Shown here piece by piece: positions 12,616-26,453 of a stretch of DNA of 64,000 nt. Under the pieces are notes generated by a model that was not told the origin of the DNA, ran no database searches, and saw only the letters and a list, made by a program, of their open reading frames with translations. Source of the stretch: Antitrichia curtipendula (lineage: Eukaryota > Streptophyta > Bryopsida > Hypnales > Leucodontaceae); assembly GCA_951230915.1 (NCBI GenBank), contig OX579636.1:20705567-20769566 (forward strand), in the 5' to 3' direction. Positions within the stretch are counted from its first letter, which is position 1. The number at the start of each line of letters is the position of its first letter. A program made the translations under genes and the position numbers.

Positions 12616-14599
12616 ATATGGCACACATAATACTACCATTTCAACAAAATTCTCCATTTCATGTGTATTGTTTTCATTTTTGTTTTATTTTGTGACCCTC
12701 CTTTACTTATTTCAATTTATAATTTGAAGATTCTTGTGTGTTAAATGCTTTACATTAGGAAGAAGAAGGCAACAATGTACGTTAAGAACTTTTAATAGTA
12801 GAGACCATTTAATTGTTCATACTCATCAATATAACTTCTAAAATAAATACCTTGGTCACCTGTGATGTACAATTCCTTACAAGGAGCAAGGAGTGACCCA
12901 ACTCCCCCCCCTCCCCCCCCCCCCCCTCAAGAGTCCTCCCTCATTGTTTACAAAGGAAACCATATACTTTTCTTCAATCACTTATAGTTTATCTTTAACC
13001 CCTAAAGGACTAAAATGCATTTTTTGGCAACATAAATTTTTTGGGTAGGTTCTTGTGAGTAGAGATTTGCATATTTTAGGCTGAAATTTTAACAAAAGGT
13101 GTGGACGAGGAATATCTTTCATATGCACTAAATTTCACAACATTTGGAATTATTAATAAAAAATTATGGCATAATATGTTATTTTTTTTTTCAATTGGGC
13201 AGTTTGGGCAGATTTGAAAAAATCACTTTTTTCATAATCAAAAATTTGAAATTGATTTTCTAGAGTTACAAATATGTGGAAAGCTTTGAATCATTCTATT
13301 TTGATCAATGAGTCAAAAGTTATGAGGAGTTTTAGTTTGTAGGCAATTATGGATTCTCTACTCTAAAATAAACTTTGAAGTCTTATATTTTACTCAATTT
13401 TCAATATTTTTTGAAAAATATAAAATTATAAGATGTTAGATTGTTTATAACAACATTGGAACTGGCATTTTCCAATTCTAAAACTAAATTCTTAACAATT
13501 TTTTATCTTGAATCATTCTCTACTTCTTTTTACTTACTATTTTTTTCCTGTATGTTGCACAATTCCAAATGATGTGGATTTTTTCAAGCACGTCACCAAC
13601 TTGTCTAGGAAAAGAATCCAAAGAAGCACCACCACTTTGGACATTTTTTCATTCAAAAGTGAGCTTGTGAAATGCAGTTGCCCTGTGTTTCGCAGGGCCA
13701 AAAAAATGATTTCAGTGAATTTGAATGCTTATATCTTGCAATTCACGCGGTGGAAATTTTTGAATTTTTTATCACATGTTCTCAATTCAGCATTCTACAA
13801 GATCCTATGGTTTCATGTGTTAAAAAAGGAAATAATTTCAAAAATTTGATACTTGTACTAGAAATGAATTTGGTGGTATTTGATTTTTAAAATATTGACC
13901 AAAATAGTTTTTAGTATAAAATTAATTAATGATCATGATAGTACCAATGTATCACAATTCATGTTTTAAACCACAATCCAAGAGTTACAAGACTAAATAC
14001 ATGTCGTATAGAAGGTCCTTTCAAGGGTTAAGCAATGACAAAAAATGACTGCCTTGGGTATCTCATCTGTAGGTAAGGCAGAACTACCCAATTCCGTCAG
14101 TGATTCAAATCCGAGGTTTACAACTTTGTCCCAATTCCGTCAGAAAAACATGAAAATCCGCTTCAGATTCTGACAACAATAGTTTATTAATGCTATTAAA
14201 AAATAACGTGTCAATTAATGATTGGTGGATCTTCGAGTGCTATTAGATACATTGGAAAGCGGTATTGAGTTGTAAGAGGACGTTTATGAATCCAGTCTAG
14301 TAGCGGTTGTGCAATTTCACTTCAAAAATTCACATAAATTACAATTTTTATCAAAAAATTATAATTCCACTTGGGTTTGACTCCTAAAACAAAAGCACAC
14401 CTCTGAAAAATATGTGTCTTTCCTAGAGTTGGCCCCAATATAATTAAATTGCGAATTAGGGTGCTAATGGATAGTTCTACCTTAATTAACCCTTTAGGGC
14501 CTAAGGAGCCCCAAGCAACCTCTTGAATTCTTTTGGAATCAAATTTTCATATTAAAATTTTATAACTTAATTTATATTATTATTCTTCCACAAATAACC
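12616..14599. other. Spacer with poly-C tract, no gene seen
   Basis: A nearly pure C tract lies at about 12904-12927, a likely slippage and sequencing-error hotspot. The 113-codon plus frame at 13508-13849 has no family resemblance and overlaps another frame. Nothing else could be supported. Confidence 0.4.
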
Positions 14600-14900
14600 A
14601 TTTATATCTACCATCTAATCTGATTTTTTAATATTTTTTGGAAAAAAAATGAAATTTATATGATTTTTTAGAGTTTCTATCTTTGAAAAATTATAGTAAT
14701 TACAAAAAAGCTCACTTTACCATGAAATTTTGGTAGAAAATAGAAAAAATTATAATGAACATTGTGGTGAAGTTGTCATGCTCTCTTTAGTTATACACAA
14801 ATAAATTCGATGGAGAAACATGTTCCACAATGCATTTTGAAACTCTAGAAATCCCAACTTCAAATTGCCATAGACAAATCATTATTGCTCCAAATTTAAT
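14600..14900. repeat. Dispersed non-coding repeat, family B copy 3
   Basis: The segment includes GAAATTTATATGATTTTTTA, AATTATAGTAATTA and ATTATAATGAACATTGTGGT in the same order as the copies near 3600 and 23,900, but is more diverged. It is non-coding. Confidence 0.35.
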
Positions 14901-15342
14901 GGCCAATGGCTCATTGGAAGTGGAATTTCCTTGCCCTCACATCTCGTTCACACCTCATAGGCAACTGAGGCTAGGAAAGTATTCCAATTTCCAAAATTCA
15001 GTTTAAAACGACCAAATTTGGCATGCTCGACCCTAAAGGTTTAATGCTGCAATAGCACTCCTGCATACTGCATCAGGATACTCGTAGATATACTGATACG
15101 TACATTGGCATATATATATTGGTATATTATACTCTATTATACACAAAGAATAGGTGGTACATTACATTATTATAAGTTTTGCATGTTCTGAATTGGAATG
15201 ACAAGAGTACCATTGCAAATGACAAGAGAACATTACCATGAAAATGACAAAAGTACCATGCAAGTACGGCAACCGTTTATTCACCAGACATGACATGACC
15301 AGCAATTGTAAATAGCTTTCAAATGGTCAGAAATGTACTCAC

Positions 15343-15673
15343 TAGGGTAACAGGTCCTGAAATCGCCCACCTAAGAGCCGAAACTGAATTTTGGGGAGGC
15401 AAAGCTTCTTGAAATAATTTCCAGTAAATTTTCCTTGAAAGACAAGTGGAATTGGCATCTAACCCAAGTCATATTATATTTTTTGGAGCTTTGTGGAATT
15501 AGTTATAAAATTTTGAAGTTGAAATGGCATAGGGTTCCATAATCGCCCACCTCCTAAAATGTACATCTTTTGTACATTGTTGAAGGCTATGAAAAAGAAA
15601 CGTGTACACATATTGTACATTTGAGGATGTGGGCGGTTTTAGACCCTGTGCAATTTTAGAGCCTGTTACCTTA
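15343..15673. mobile_element. TA-flanked MITE, family C copy 1
   Basis: The left end is TA-GGGTAACAGGTCCTGAAAT. The right end on the minus strand is TA-AGGTAACAGGCTCTAAAAT, so the terminal inverted repeats are about 20 bp and a TA sits outside each. The interior holds a second internal inverted motif, with ATCGCCCACCT at 15362 and again at 15542. The body matches 53083-53416 over its whole length and, in reverse, 55250-55551. A TA duplication fits Tc1/mariner (Stowaway-like) elements. There is no coding capacity. Confidence 0.65.
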
Positions 15674-18600
15674 GAGACATTGATGAGATGAGGGCAACAA
15701 AACATTCGTTATTAATTTTGGTATGAACTTTCAAAAACAATAACTACCTTGTTTTTTTACTTTTTGTTCAATTTTTGAAATACGTTTATACACGATTTGT
15801 CCATTTTGGAGCCCTTTACCTTACATCATTTATAATCTGATATTCCTTACTTTAGCATGCTCCCATCTAATCTTTGATATTGGACTACCCTCTAAAGGAT
15901 GTGTTTAGAAGCCCCAAACTGCTTCAACATACTTGTCCCCAGAGCAAGGTCAGAATTTTCATCAATATTTGTTTTTTTAATAAAACCAACCACATGATCT
16001 TTTGGTTAACTTATTCAAAGTACGTTGTCTCAAAATTTTAGACTGAATACTTCCACCGATTGCAAGTTCAATGTGCCTAAACTTCAAAATGTAGGCTTTT
16101 TCTATTTCTTTCTAAAAGTGAAGATTTGTCTTCCAACATTTTAAGGAAAAAGCATGTATATCCTACGACTTATGCATTTTAGTCAATAAGCTGGAAAACG
16201 GGTTGAAAGTATACGTTAAATAGTTTAACCAAAAAAACTTTCATTTTAATTTTTTTTAAATTATGAAGTCAAAGGTGTTACTGAATAAAAAAATATAATT
16301 AATATCTTAATAACTTTTAAAAGAATTTTAGAGTTATTAATGCCAATGGTAAGAATGTTCTAGAGAACAATTAATGTCCTTTATCTTTATTAATATTACT
16401 TTGAAATTTATATTTTTTTAGAATATATTTTTGTTGTCCAGTTTGAAACTAAAATAAAAAAACACTTATAACTTTTGCTATATTTATTGGAATGACATGA
16501 AAACTTTACACAGAGATTATGTTGAGAAGCATCCATCCTAAATAGTTTATGCACTTATTTCAAATTATGAAGTCAATAAAACTTGCCCCAGTTTTCAAAA
16601 AGTCCAAAGTGGTCTTTTTGGTCCTTTATGGGTTAATTTAACTTTCAATCATTTTTAATAATTGCATCACTTGTAAAATTATTTTAAAGCCTCAAATGCA
16701 AATATTTTTTCATTCAATCATGTCTTAAAGTTTGAACCATTTAAGAAAATATTTAAGCATTCAAATATTATAGGAGTCAAAGTATCAAGTTTTAGATTTA
16801 TGTATACATAAAGAGAAGATTGAAGTTTTGATCTACCAAAACCAATTATCATGAAGGTATAGAATTTTCAAACCTCCCAATTTTAAATGCCTAACTTCGT
16901 GACAAGTAAATGAAGATATATGCTCCCATAGGGTTTTCAGCTAAAATGGAATACAGTTTGGCCTCGCAAGCGGGTCATGAAGGAAGCATATCTTTTGTGG
17001 CTTATCTGACACATGACGGTTATAGTTGACCAATGGAGAGGGAGATCAGATGGGACAATCAACATGCGGTGTCGAGTGTGCCTCTGCTGGTAAGAGGAAA
17101 TGGTTCTTCATTGTTTTGGGAAGTGCATAGTGACCCAACACGCTTGGCAATAGATAATTCATATTATAGATGCTCTATGAGTCGGGAAGGAGGTGCAAGG
17201 GCCGTGATAGCCTTCTTACTTGGTGCCAAAAGATCTTCTCAATTGGCATTCTACATAGATTCAACTCCGTCAAGAGGCTCTTGCTGGAGGTGCATACAAC
17301 AACTTTTTGGAACTTTTTAGATTCAAATAAAGGACATGATGTTCAACAATTCAGCATGGACTACGGAGCAGGTTAGATCTATAGAGGACTGACTGAGTAT
17401 GGTAGATTGGAGTGGACTAACGTATGCAATCCCCGCCCATGTAAAATGTGAGCTCAATGGCAGATTCTAGGGGCCTTTCTAGACCATAGATGCAAATTTG
17501 AGTTCTTCATTAGGATGGTGGATGGGCAGCCTAAATGGGGGATGTTCAGACCAAGTATTGGGTTAGTTTTTCAACCTTTTTGAAAGCTTTGCCTAACGAG
17601 ACAAGGCAGCTGCACGGCCTACAATAATAGGCCATGAAGGGACTCATGGTCCTTCTCTATACTTGATCTCAATTGGTCACTTTTCATGAGTCATGTGGGG
17701 TCTTTGTTATTTGTCTCCTTTGCTTGTTTTTCCACCAAGATACCCGTGACTAAATAACCAAACGGCTTTATAAACTTTCTTTGCAATGAAATTCCTTTTC
17801 ATTTGTGTCAAATAAAAATCCCATTTAATAATATTTTTGAGCATACAACAACAACACTTTGAGGTTAAGAAAATACCAATTTAAATTCAATGTTTAAACT
17901 TTCATTTCAAATTCTACTTAAGGATTTGTACTCTAAACCACATCCAAACATAAAAATCATCAAAGAAGTTTATAAATCAACAATAAATCAATAATAAAAA
18001 ATTAATATATAAAATTAATAATCTAAATTATGTATGTATATATATTCATTTCATAAATTTAGAAATTTAGACAATTTTAAGAGTTTAAAATTTAATTACA
18101 AATCTCTTTTGTTTGCCTTTGTAAGATCTCGGAGTGCATTGAAGTAGAGTGACAATGCATAGATTACTACAAAAGGATTCATTTGAATTACTAAAAGGCC
18201 TTTTTTATTTTTTATCAAGTTTTTGTTTTGATTTTCTATCCATATAAATATTGTTTTTGCAAACATTAAGTCACAATTTAAAGGTGATTTTTTGAAAAAA
18301 TTTAAATCTTTAAATCTTACAAAACAATGAAAAATAGTGCATAGTGACATAAAAGTTAGTGCAATGACCATGCAAATGCCTTGGGAGCAAGCTTGGGAGT
18401 CATTTCAAGACAATCTATGTGTTTATTACTTGCTTTATGTCTAAAAATAAATATATTACAATATGATATCTTTATCAAAATAATATTTGCAGTTAAACTA
18501 TTTAAAAATATTGAACCATGATTAAATCATTATAAATTTTATTTTGCAATTTTTTGGATAAATCAAAATATCTATTTTCTTTTTGATACCTCTAATAAAA

Positions 18601-21600
18601 CATTTTAGAATTATAAATTTATATTAAGAAGGTAATCAACTTTAAAACTTAATGGCACTCAATATACTTTAATTTTATTTGGAAATCATATTTAGTATCA
18701 CAATCAATAATTTTATAAATAATTAGGGTCTAACTGGCAAAATTACAACCTATTTTGCAAAATTAGACCTATCTTGCAAATCATGGTAAATCATTTATTT
18801 TCTATTCTTTTTTTCTATATGCACATAAATTACATTTATATTCCGGTTAAACTTAAACATGATTTGGTTTGATGTCAATTCTAAATTGTTGAAGAGTCCA
18901 AAAAGAGAACAATGGATGGGGAATACAATTTTAATCATTTGAAATTTTTTATGGTACCCAATTTGTTCTTGAATAACATACAAATTATTTAACATTTTCG
19001 GTGCATAGATTTTGAAAATTCTTTTGTATAAATATTTGCGTAACATGTAGAGTAAAAGCATCCATTGACCTCTTTGTTTTAAAATTATTTACAAAAAAAA
19101 TTGTACAATTTGAGTGAAAATTATTTTTTAATTTTTCTTAATAAATATTTTATAAATTATGAATGGCATTCTTAAAAACAATGATTATTGTCAAATAATT
19201 TTAATGTCAATAAAAATTCCATTTTTTTAACTGTAATTTTATAAACGATTATTGGCTAAAATCTAAATTTTACTGACATTATTTTTTTTGAAATAATTAT
19301 TATTTTGTGGTAGAATAAGTTTATTGATTATAATATCGGTACATCCAATCATATGGATGTAATCAATAGTATCTAATACGGAGTACATTTTTACATCTAA
19401 ACATTATTACCACTTTTATTTGTCATGTACTATTTTGTAAAACATTTTATAAATCATTAATTCTTAAGGTATCCTTCAACCTTTACAAACTGTGATACAC
19501 TTGCATGTTATTTATTTACATTGAATTGACTTCATCTGCAAATTAGAATTTTCGTCCCATGCTTCTAAAATAATGTATGTTTATTAATTTAAAAAAATTA
19601 AAATACATGTTTTTTAATTTATTTTCTAAAAACACATTTTTTAAACCTCAGACATATAATATACATATTTTAATATAAATATGTATTTAAAAAGAATGGT
19701 GTCAAATTGAGTAGCATATGATGAAATATGATTCTAATTATATAATTTATTTTATTTATAAAATTATAATTATTTTATTACCAATACTCTTAAAAAATAA
19801 ACAATTAGATAAAATGTTGGAAAAATATATATAGGAACACAATTGGAAATATCAAATGTGCCTATCTTCTTGACAATAATCCTCTAAATGATTATACTCT
19901 GTGCATGGTAATAAATAGTACATTAATTGGTTCCTTTAACTTGTGAACTCTTACAACAAAATTGAATGTAAATTATAAATATAACAAGAATAAAAGTTAT
20001 TTCCTAAATCTTTAAGTACTCATGTAACTTTTTGAAAACTTGGGTAGGTTTGTATAAAGTCAATTTTGAGTGGGATGAAAGTGAAATTCTTATTAAATAT
20101 ACACATTTCTATAGTCTTCCTAAAAAAATAATGTTTGTATCAATCAAGTGGCTAAATAAAAAATAATAAGTCTTAGCAATCAAGTAAGTTGTGAAGTTTT
20201 TTTCCTTTAAATAATTATATCATGCAATCTATCAAGTTCAATGGGCAGAATTTTTTCCTCACTTTCTCATAGTATTATAGAAAAATAATGTGTGGTTGAA
20301 ATTATTTTAAAAAAAGTCTTTCAATGCACTAAAAAAACTGACAATTTAGAAATACTTTTGAAATCATTAGCACTAGTTCTAGTGTAAATTTGTGAGATTT
20401 TTAAAATTTTAATATTAAAGATTATTCAAGAAATTGAAATCATTGTATTACCTTTGGAATTTTGATTCTTCTAAAAAATGAGTTCTCCAAATAATTGAAA
20501 TTTTGTTCTTGTAGTTGCTTTGGAGGGACATCCTCTTAGTGTAAGATTTTTTTGTATTAGTTAGATACCTCCATTATTTTTGAAAATTAGAATGCAATTG
20601 ACGAACATAATTTCTTTTCCAATGATTAGAGTTTTCCAAATTGGACACTGGCTCCTTTTCCATAAAGTGAACTCAAATTTGTTGATCCTATTGGGTAGGG
20701 CCCAAAATTTCTTTGCTTCTAACTTCAAAAATTATAATATTGCAATCTTGCAACTTGCACAGCTAGTGGTCTAAAAAATTTCCACAAATTCCTATATAGT
20801 AGTCTCACACAGGTTTGTACGATTGAAATTTTGAAAAATATTTTAACATTTCAGTTGTGCTTAATATATTAGAAAACACTTGTTTTGGATAATTTTTGGG
20901 TTAAGTAGTAAAAAAACTTTAGGTATTAATTATAATTAATCTTTAAAATACAAATGACAATAAAAGATTGTGTGAAAATTCTCATGTATTTTTTTTTCTT
21001 CACCATCAACACGCTTAGGTAAAACCTTCAATTCAAATTACTATTGTGAGATGGTCCATAGCTCAAAACACAATAAATTTTGAACCATTGATGCATTGTA
21101 AGACTGATAACACCTTTCAATGTGCACAATGTTTCATATTTGAGCCAATTTTATGTTATTCAAAACTACATGTTTAAAAAGACTATATTTTTATTATCAC
21201 GAGATAAAAGGCTTCAAAACTAGAATGACAACCCAATTGTTGTAAGAACACTTATCTACTAGATTACCCTAAAAACTAGAACAATTAAATAAGAGAAGCT
21301 TGTCAAGACATAAATTGTGTAAAATCATTGTTATAGCATACTTTGCATTAAAAATTTGGGGGGCACATTTCCAACATTCAACAATGAATATTTCAAAAGA
21401 TTTTGGCAAATTTAAAATAGCATAAGTACAGTAGCATATTATGAAATTGATTCTCTTCAAATTGATTTAGTTTTTAATTCCTTCTTCTTTTGTACATATG
21501 AAAATTAAATTTATTAGTAAATCATTGAAAATTTCCACATTTCCACACTTAAAATAATTCCTATCTAAAAAACAAGCCACTAATAAAGAATTCATAATTA

Positions 21601-22550
21601 TTATAAATTGATTGTTATTCCCTACAAGAAAATTGACTTATCCAAATATAATAAATATTATACTTGAATAATACCAAATTTTCTAGATCCTTTGGTTTGT
21701 AATTGATCCTTAATTTTTAAAAGACTAAGGTAATCCAAATTTCCAAAATTATAAAGATGTATTATAAAACGAAACTTAAAAGAAAAATTTAAAGATGACT
21801 TTCATTTAATAGTTGAAATCATATTCATACCATTTGATCAATTGGTATACAACCCAATATTTTCAATAGTATTTGAAGCCAAAATTTAAAAATTCTTTCA
21901 AAAATCAAAGTTAGATTGAATATTTGTGATTTTCACAAAGAATTTTTTCTTTCTTTGTTTAAAATGTTAAGTTCAAATCATAGTGATTTTTGAAGTTTTT
22001 TGAAGTTTTTTATTCAAGACATTTTTTAACAGACAATTTTTGAGTTAAAAAAGTTTTTTTTTTAAGGCAAGACCGATTGATACCCTTTTGAATAATAGAA
22101 TACTTGCAAAGCAACATCTCTAGTACTTATATTGTAAAAATGTTAAAGAACCAGCAAAAGAATCTTAAAAAATAAATTGATGAAGGAAAAAATGCATTTT
22201 TTTCTGTGCTTCATTTCGTGTCGTTCCAAACTTCCAATTAGGGGAGATTTGCCAATTGCCATCAATCCAAACTTTTTGTCAATTTCAATTAAAGCACTGC
22301 TTTTCCATGGCAGGACAGAAAGCTGGGAAGCCCATTTAAGTGAGGAGTCCACAAATCCACAATGACTCATCATTTATGGATTTATTCCCCTTGCCACACT
22401 GGCTGAAGCCTGCCATGTCAGATATTAAAGGCTTTCATCCATTCCATGGCTCGCACACGGCGCTTCCTGAAAGCTCCACACGTCCACCACAATGGCAGCA
22501 CAACTAGTGAGTGCGTGTGGACACCAGACGCCCCTCATTCGTAAGTTTGG
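15674..22550. other. Long AT-rich spacer, no supported gene
   Basis: Nearly 7 kb with A/T runs and no convincing gene. The best open frame, at 17033-17320 plus (95 codons, higher GC than its surroundings), overlaps a second frame at 17170-17376. The two together suggest an old frameshifted coding relic, perhaps of a retroelement, but I recognise no domain. The edge at 22380-22550 is more GC-rich. Confidence 0.4.
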
Positions 22551-22559
22551 GATTTCACT

Positions 22560-22826
22560 GGATCTCAATATTTTGGTTGCACGAGTTTTTTCAGGAGGGG
22601 TGGGTGGGGTAAAACCTGCCCCTGTTTGTTTGTTTGTTTGTTTGTTTGTTTGTTTGTTTTTAAAGTAGAAGGGGACCTCCTAGAGTAATTTGGGGCCGCA
22701 GGCCCCAAATTTGCCAAATTAAAAAAAACAGAAGCCTCCGGACCTCCTAAAATGAGAAAGCCAGAAATTTGAGAGAGCAAGGGCCCACCTCCTGAAAAAG
22801 CTCGTGCAACCAAAATATTGAGATCC
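22560..22826. mobile_element. Mutator-like MITE with 9-bp target duplication
   Basis: The left end GGATCTCAATATTTTGGTTG (continuing CACGAGTTTTTTCAGGAGG) is present in reverse complement at the right end, giving inverted repeats of about 38 bp. The 9-mer GATTTCACT flanks both sides (22551-22559 and 22827-22835). Long inverted repeats with a 9-bp duplication are the signature of Mutator-superfamily elements. The interior carries a GTTT microsatellite (about 22624-22660) and a GGGGCCGCAGGCCCC palindrome (about 22692-22706). The open frame across it is a by-product of the GTTT repeat. Confidence 0.8.
22624..22660. repeat. (GTTT)n microsatellite
   Basis: Eight to nine consecutive TGTT/GTTT tetramers lie inside the Mutator-like MITE. 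Copy number should be variable between individuals. Confidence 0.9.
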
Positions 22827-23019
22827 GATTTCACTGGAGATTATTTTATTTTATTTATTAATTCATTATTTTTTATTTTTTGGAACAAATGAAACGGGAT
22901 TTCACTGCAAGAATAAATTACAAGGCCGCCAACGAAGGACAATTTTATTTATTTTTCAACCCATAAAGGACGTTGAGGACATTTTTCGGCCGATGAATGA
23001 CATAGAATCTCTCCATTTA

Positions 23020-23586
23020 TGCTCAAACTCTAATCCACCACATCCAAGGCGCTTCTCTTGTGTTAGGACCTCATAGTTGTCTTAACGCCATCCAGTGCAT
23101 CTTCAGCTCACCCCCCCAAGATCCTTCCATCAGTCCCGCACTTTATGGTCTATTATTCGAGGATCAACGCTTTGGCTCTACTGGATCATGCGGAATCGCT
23201 TGGTTTTTGCCCAAGATCGATGGCCGACTCTTCTCCTCCAACAAACCCTCTGGAGGGCCCTCCTTGACGTTGGTCATGCTGCCCACTTCAAGACGGAGTT
23301 AGCTTCTAGGCGTCGACCCCATCATCTTGGTAGGATTTGGTCTCAATTTGATAGCATTTGGCTTCAATCTCCTATTGTCACCACTAGGATTGATAACCTT
23401 ATTAGCTGGAACATTGAAGGGCCTCCTTCTTGTTCTTTCTTTTAGTTTTTTTTCTCTCTTTGGACTTTTTCTCTCTTGTTTGTCATTGTTGCTCTGTTCT
23501 CTTCATTTGTCCAGTCTTTTGACTTGGCTGTTTCTCGGCTCTTTTAATACAATGGTTCTCCATTTGTTATCAAAAAAAAAAAAAAA
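23020..23586 (+). mobile_element. 5'-truncated LINE (non-LTR retrotransposon) insertion
   Basis: A plus-strand frame at 23095-23445 reads ...LWRALLDVGHAAHFKTEL... and ...RIDNLISWNIEGP, resembling the C-terminal tail after the reverse transcriptase in plant L1-type LINEs (as I recall them). The preceding WSIIRGSTLWLYWIMRNRLVF looks like the zf-RVT tail. The frame is followed by about 140 bases of T-rich 3' UTR and a poly(A) run at 23573-23588. The 14-mer AATCTCTCCATTTA occurs immediately before (23006-23019) and after (23587-23600) the element, which is a perfect target-site duplication. Only the last half kilobase of the element was inserted, as is usual when target-primed reverse transcription stops early. 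It cannot be active. Confidence 0.85.
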
Positions 23587-23814
23587 AATCTCTCCATTTA
23601 GGACAAAATACAACTATTCATCCTCCAAATTTTGTGTGAAAAGGAAAAATCATTGCTAGTAGTTTGACATCCACTGAGTGCTTTTGCATTATTTTAAGTT
23701 CAAAGTTTAAACAAGATGATTTCTTCAGTCATGAACTCATTGCTTAAAGATTAACAAATGGAACAAAATTTATTAAACTTTAGCCCTTCAAGGACATTCT
23801 ATGTTCTAGTTGGG

Positions 23815-24280
23815 TCAAACTTCATTAGTGTTCTACATTAAAACACACCTTTTCTAAAATTTGATATTCTGATTGTGTAGTAGTATATATCCAAAATTCA
23901 GCTTCATTTTTTTCATAATAAAAATAAATAAAATGAAGTTTATATGATTTCTAAATTTTATAAAACAAAATTATAGTAATTATAATTTTTTTTTAAATAG
24001 TATAAAATTTATAAAAAAACTTGGAGATGATACTGATAAACATCATGGTGTGATTAGTGTACTCCTTTAGCTACACTAAGAGAAATTCGGTAGAAAATTT
24101 TAAAAGTGGTGTATTTTAAGATTTTAAGATCCTACTTCTCCAAAGTGTTACAAAAATTATGATTTTAATAATTTTGGAAAAAGAAAAAGAAAAAATAGAT
24201 TATTGGAACTACATTTCCTTAGTCAAGCTCGTAGACATTAAAATCAAATACTATTTGGAATTCAAGTTTAATCCAATACT
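23815..24280. repeat. Dispersed non-coding repeat, family B copy 2
   Basis: It shares GGTCAAACTTCATTAG, a GGAGATGATA segment, AAAAGTGGTGTATTTTAA and a terminal AAATAGATTATT block, in that order, with 3590-4060. No open frame spans it. Confidence 0.5.
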
Positions 24281-24523
24281 ATGTCTTGGGTATGTCAAAT
24301 TTTGTCTTTCAAATTTGAATTCATATTGAAACTAAATATTCTAAATTGACTGAGAGAGGTTAGGTCTAAAGCACTACAAAATAATAGAAAAGATTTTTAT
24401 ATCCATGAGTGATTTACTAGAAAACCTCTACAAAAGGCTTTTTATCTATGTTTATTTGTACCTCTTGAACATGAACTATAAAAGAAACACTCACTAAATG
24501 ATTGATTCTACTAATGTACATGA

Positions 24524-24830
24524 CATTAGATGTGTTTTGGGGGGTCTGGAAGATCGTTTCAGGCTTGTTTCCAGCGTTGTCCCTCCCCCAACAGTTAAAG
24601 AACGACCGTTGTCAGAATTTTTGAAAATAAAAATAAAAATAAAAAATCATTAAAAAAAATGCAAAAATGCAAAAAAAACTTGATTTTTTATTTACTTATT
24701 TATTTTTAAATTTAAAAATTGACATGGCAGTCTCTTTGCCATGTCAAACAGCTACTACGGCGCAGTTTTCAAAGTTTGGGAACCTAAGGGAACTCGCAGC
24801 TCTCCACAGGGGCTGAAAAAACATCTAATG
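24524..24830. mobile_element. Candidate MITE, family D
   Basis: The left end ACATTAGATGTGTTTTGG and the right end (minus strand) GCATTAGATGTTTTTTCA form short inverted repeats. The interior includes TCTTTGCCATGTCAAACAGC, paralleled by GCTTTGCCACATCAAACTGC at about 54039-54058. The stretch upstream of that second site also resembles the left half of this element. Target duplications are unclear. Confidence 0.5.
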
Positions 24831-26360
24831 CACTAGTTTATCAAAATCTTGCTATTTCAAGTTAGCAAAGGCTCAAACATTGTTGCATTGAACCAATTTT
24901 TATATTTTTAAAGAGTGACATTAATTTTTTTCATTGCTATTATTTGGCACTAGCACTAATTAAATAAATCACTACAATACTTGGTGTATCAAATTTGTAG
25001 AGATATAATATGAAGTTATTTTACATGTAAATCCTTCAAAGTTTTAAGATTTTCAAATCCTAGTTGTAGATATCTCAAATTTTAGATTTATGACATTTGA
25101 GACATACTATACATGTTACAAAATTGCTTACCATCCATATCTATATTCTATATTTATGCCATAATCTTTAATTCTAGGTGAGAATTTTTTTTTAAGTTTA
25201 AAATTATTTTGACTATATAATCTTAAAAGTGGAATACAACATTTCTTATAAACACAAATTCAAATATATTTGTGAAAATAAAAAGGACCAAATCAAAGAT
25301 TTTGGTGTAGAATTCCAAATATGTTTGATGCACGAAGAGTATAAGAAGAAAAATGATCTTGACCTTAAGACCTTGTGGTTATGTTGTTTGTTAGATGTAT
25401 GTAGGATGTTCTTAAGCTACAAGTACTCCAAAAATGCACTACTAAACTAATAATTTTGCAATTTTGAAACTTTAAAATTTGTTGTGAATTAGTGGCTTTA
25501 TGAAACAATAATTCCTTTTGGATTCTATATTTGGGTATTGATTTCTATTGGTACCCAAATCCTTGTAGTTTTTTAAATTAGAAAACTTACCATTTGAATT
25601 CCTTCATTGTTGGTCATGTTATTTTAAAAGTATGAATGCACTAATAAAACCATAATTGTTTTTATAATCTAATTCCAAAAATTCACACATCTAGAATTGA
25701 ATAAAAAAAAAGACTTGTTTTTCAATTCAAAATTTAAAAAAAGATTTTTTTATCATTTCAAATGTAATTTGAATGTGCATTTTTTCAAATATGATTTTAG
25801 ATATTTTAAATCTATATTTAGAAATATAAGGGACAAATGCATTAAGATTAATCTTTTGCGTGTATATATATATATAATTTTATTTATTTATTTATTTTTA
25901 AAATTTTAAAATTTTAATTTTGTGATTGAGTGCTTATTCAACTTTGTGTCAAAATCTATTTTAGAACAGTTTTGAGGTGTGTGTGTGTTTAAATTCCTAA
26001 ATCTTTGCAATATTGATTTTTTCAATTAAAAAAAAATATTGGCTTATATATACATAGAATTTTCTACATGTTAATTTATATATTCTTAATTTCATAAAAA
26101 TTAATTACAAAATAGATTTTAAAATTATCAATTAAATTAAAAATGCCTTATGTGTTCATTAGTGCTCCCTGGCTTGAAATGCTAAGTAGCATTCATTCTC
26201 TTCAAAGACATTTTACATCCAAATAATTAAAAACTTAGAATTTTTAGTGTAGTCAACAAATTCACTTAGTTTCAAAATAGGTGCAAGTTTTTGGTTATTA
26301 ACATAGGACTGATTGTACTAATTATTCCTCAAGGCACCTATGGCTTCTGCTTAGTGACTT
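24831..26360. other. AT-rich spacer, no gene seen
   Basis: A/T-rich sequence with a (TA)n run at about 25863-25877. Frames at 25229-25450 and 25697-25909 are lysine/phenylalanine-rich chance frames. Confidence 0.4.
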
Positions 26361-26362
26361 TG

Positions 26363-26453
26363 GCCATGACACATAAATGAGGTGGTGGTGAATTCAAACT
26401 CAAGCGTTGGTGGGGTGTTTACCACCATAATCCACCCACTAACTATGGTAGGG
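26363..26453 (+). repeat. Dispersed repeat, family E copy 1
   Basis: About 90 bases that match 29196-29284 in reverse complement. Shared landmarks are a GGTGGTGGTGAATTC-like start, GTTGGTGGGGTGTTTACCAC and an ACTATGGTAGGGT-like end. Both copies translate, in equivalent frames, to a GV-F/L-TT-I/V-I/V-HP core, suggesting the repeat once belonged to a coding element. The family is not recognised. Confidence 0.5.

Noticed and set aside
17033..17376. Gene of about 100 codons in the long AT-rich spacer
   Set aside because: Two overlapping frames, no domain, and no exon-like neighbours. It may be a relic but cannot be supported.
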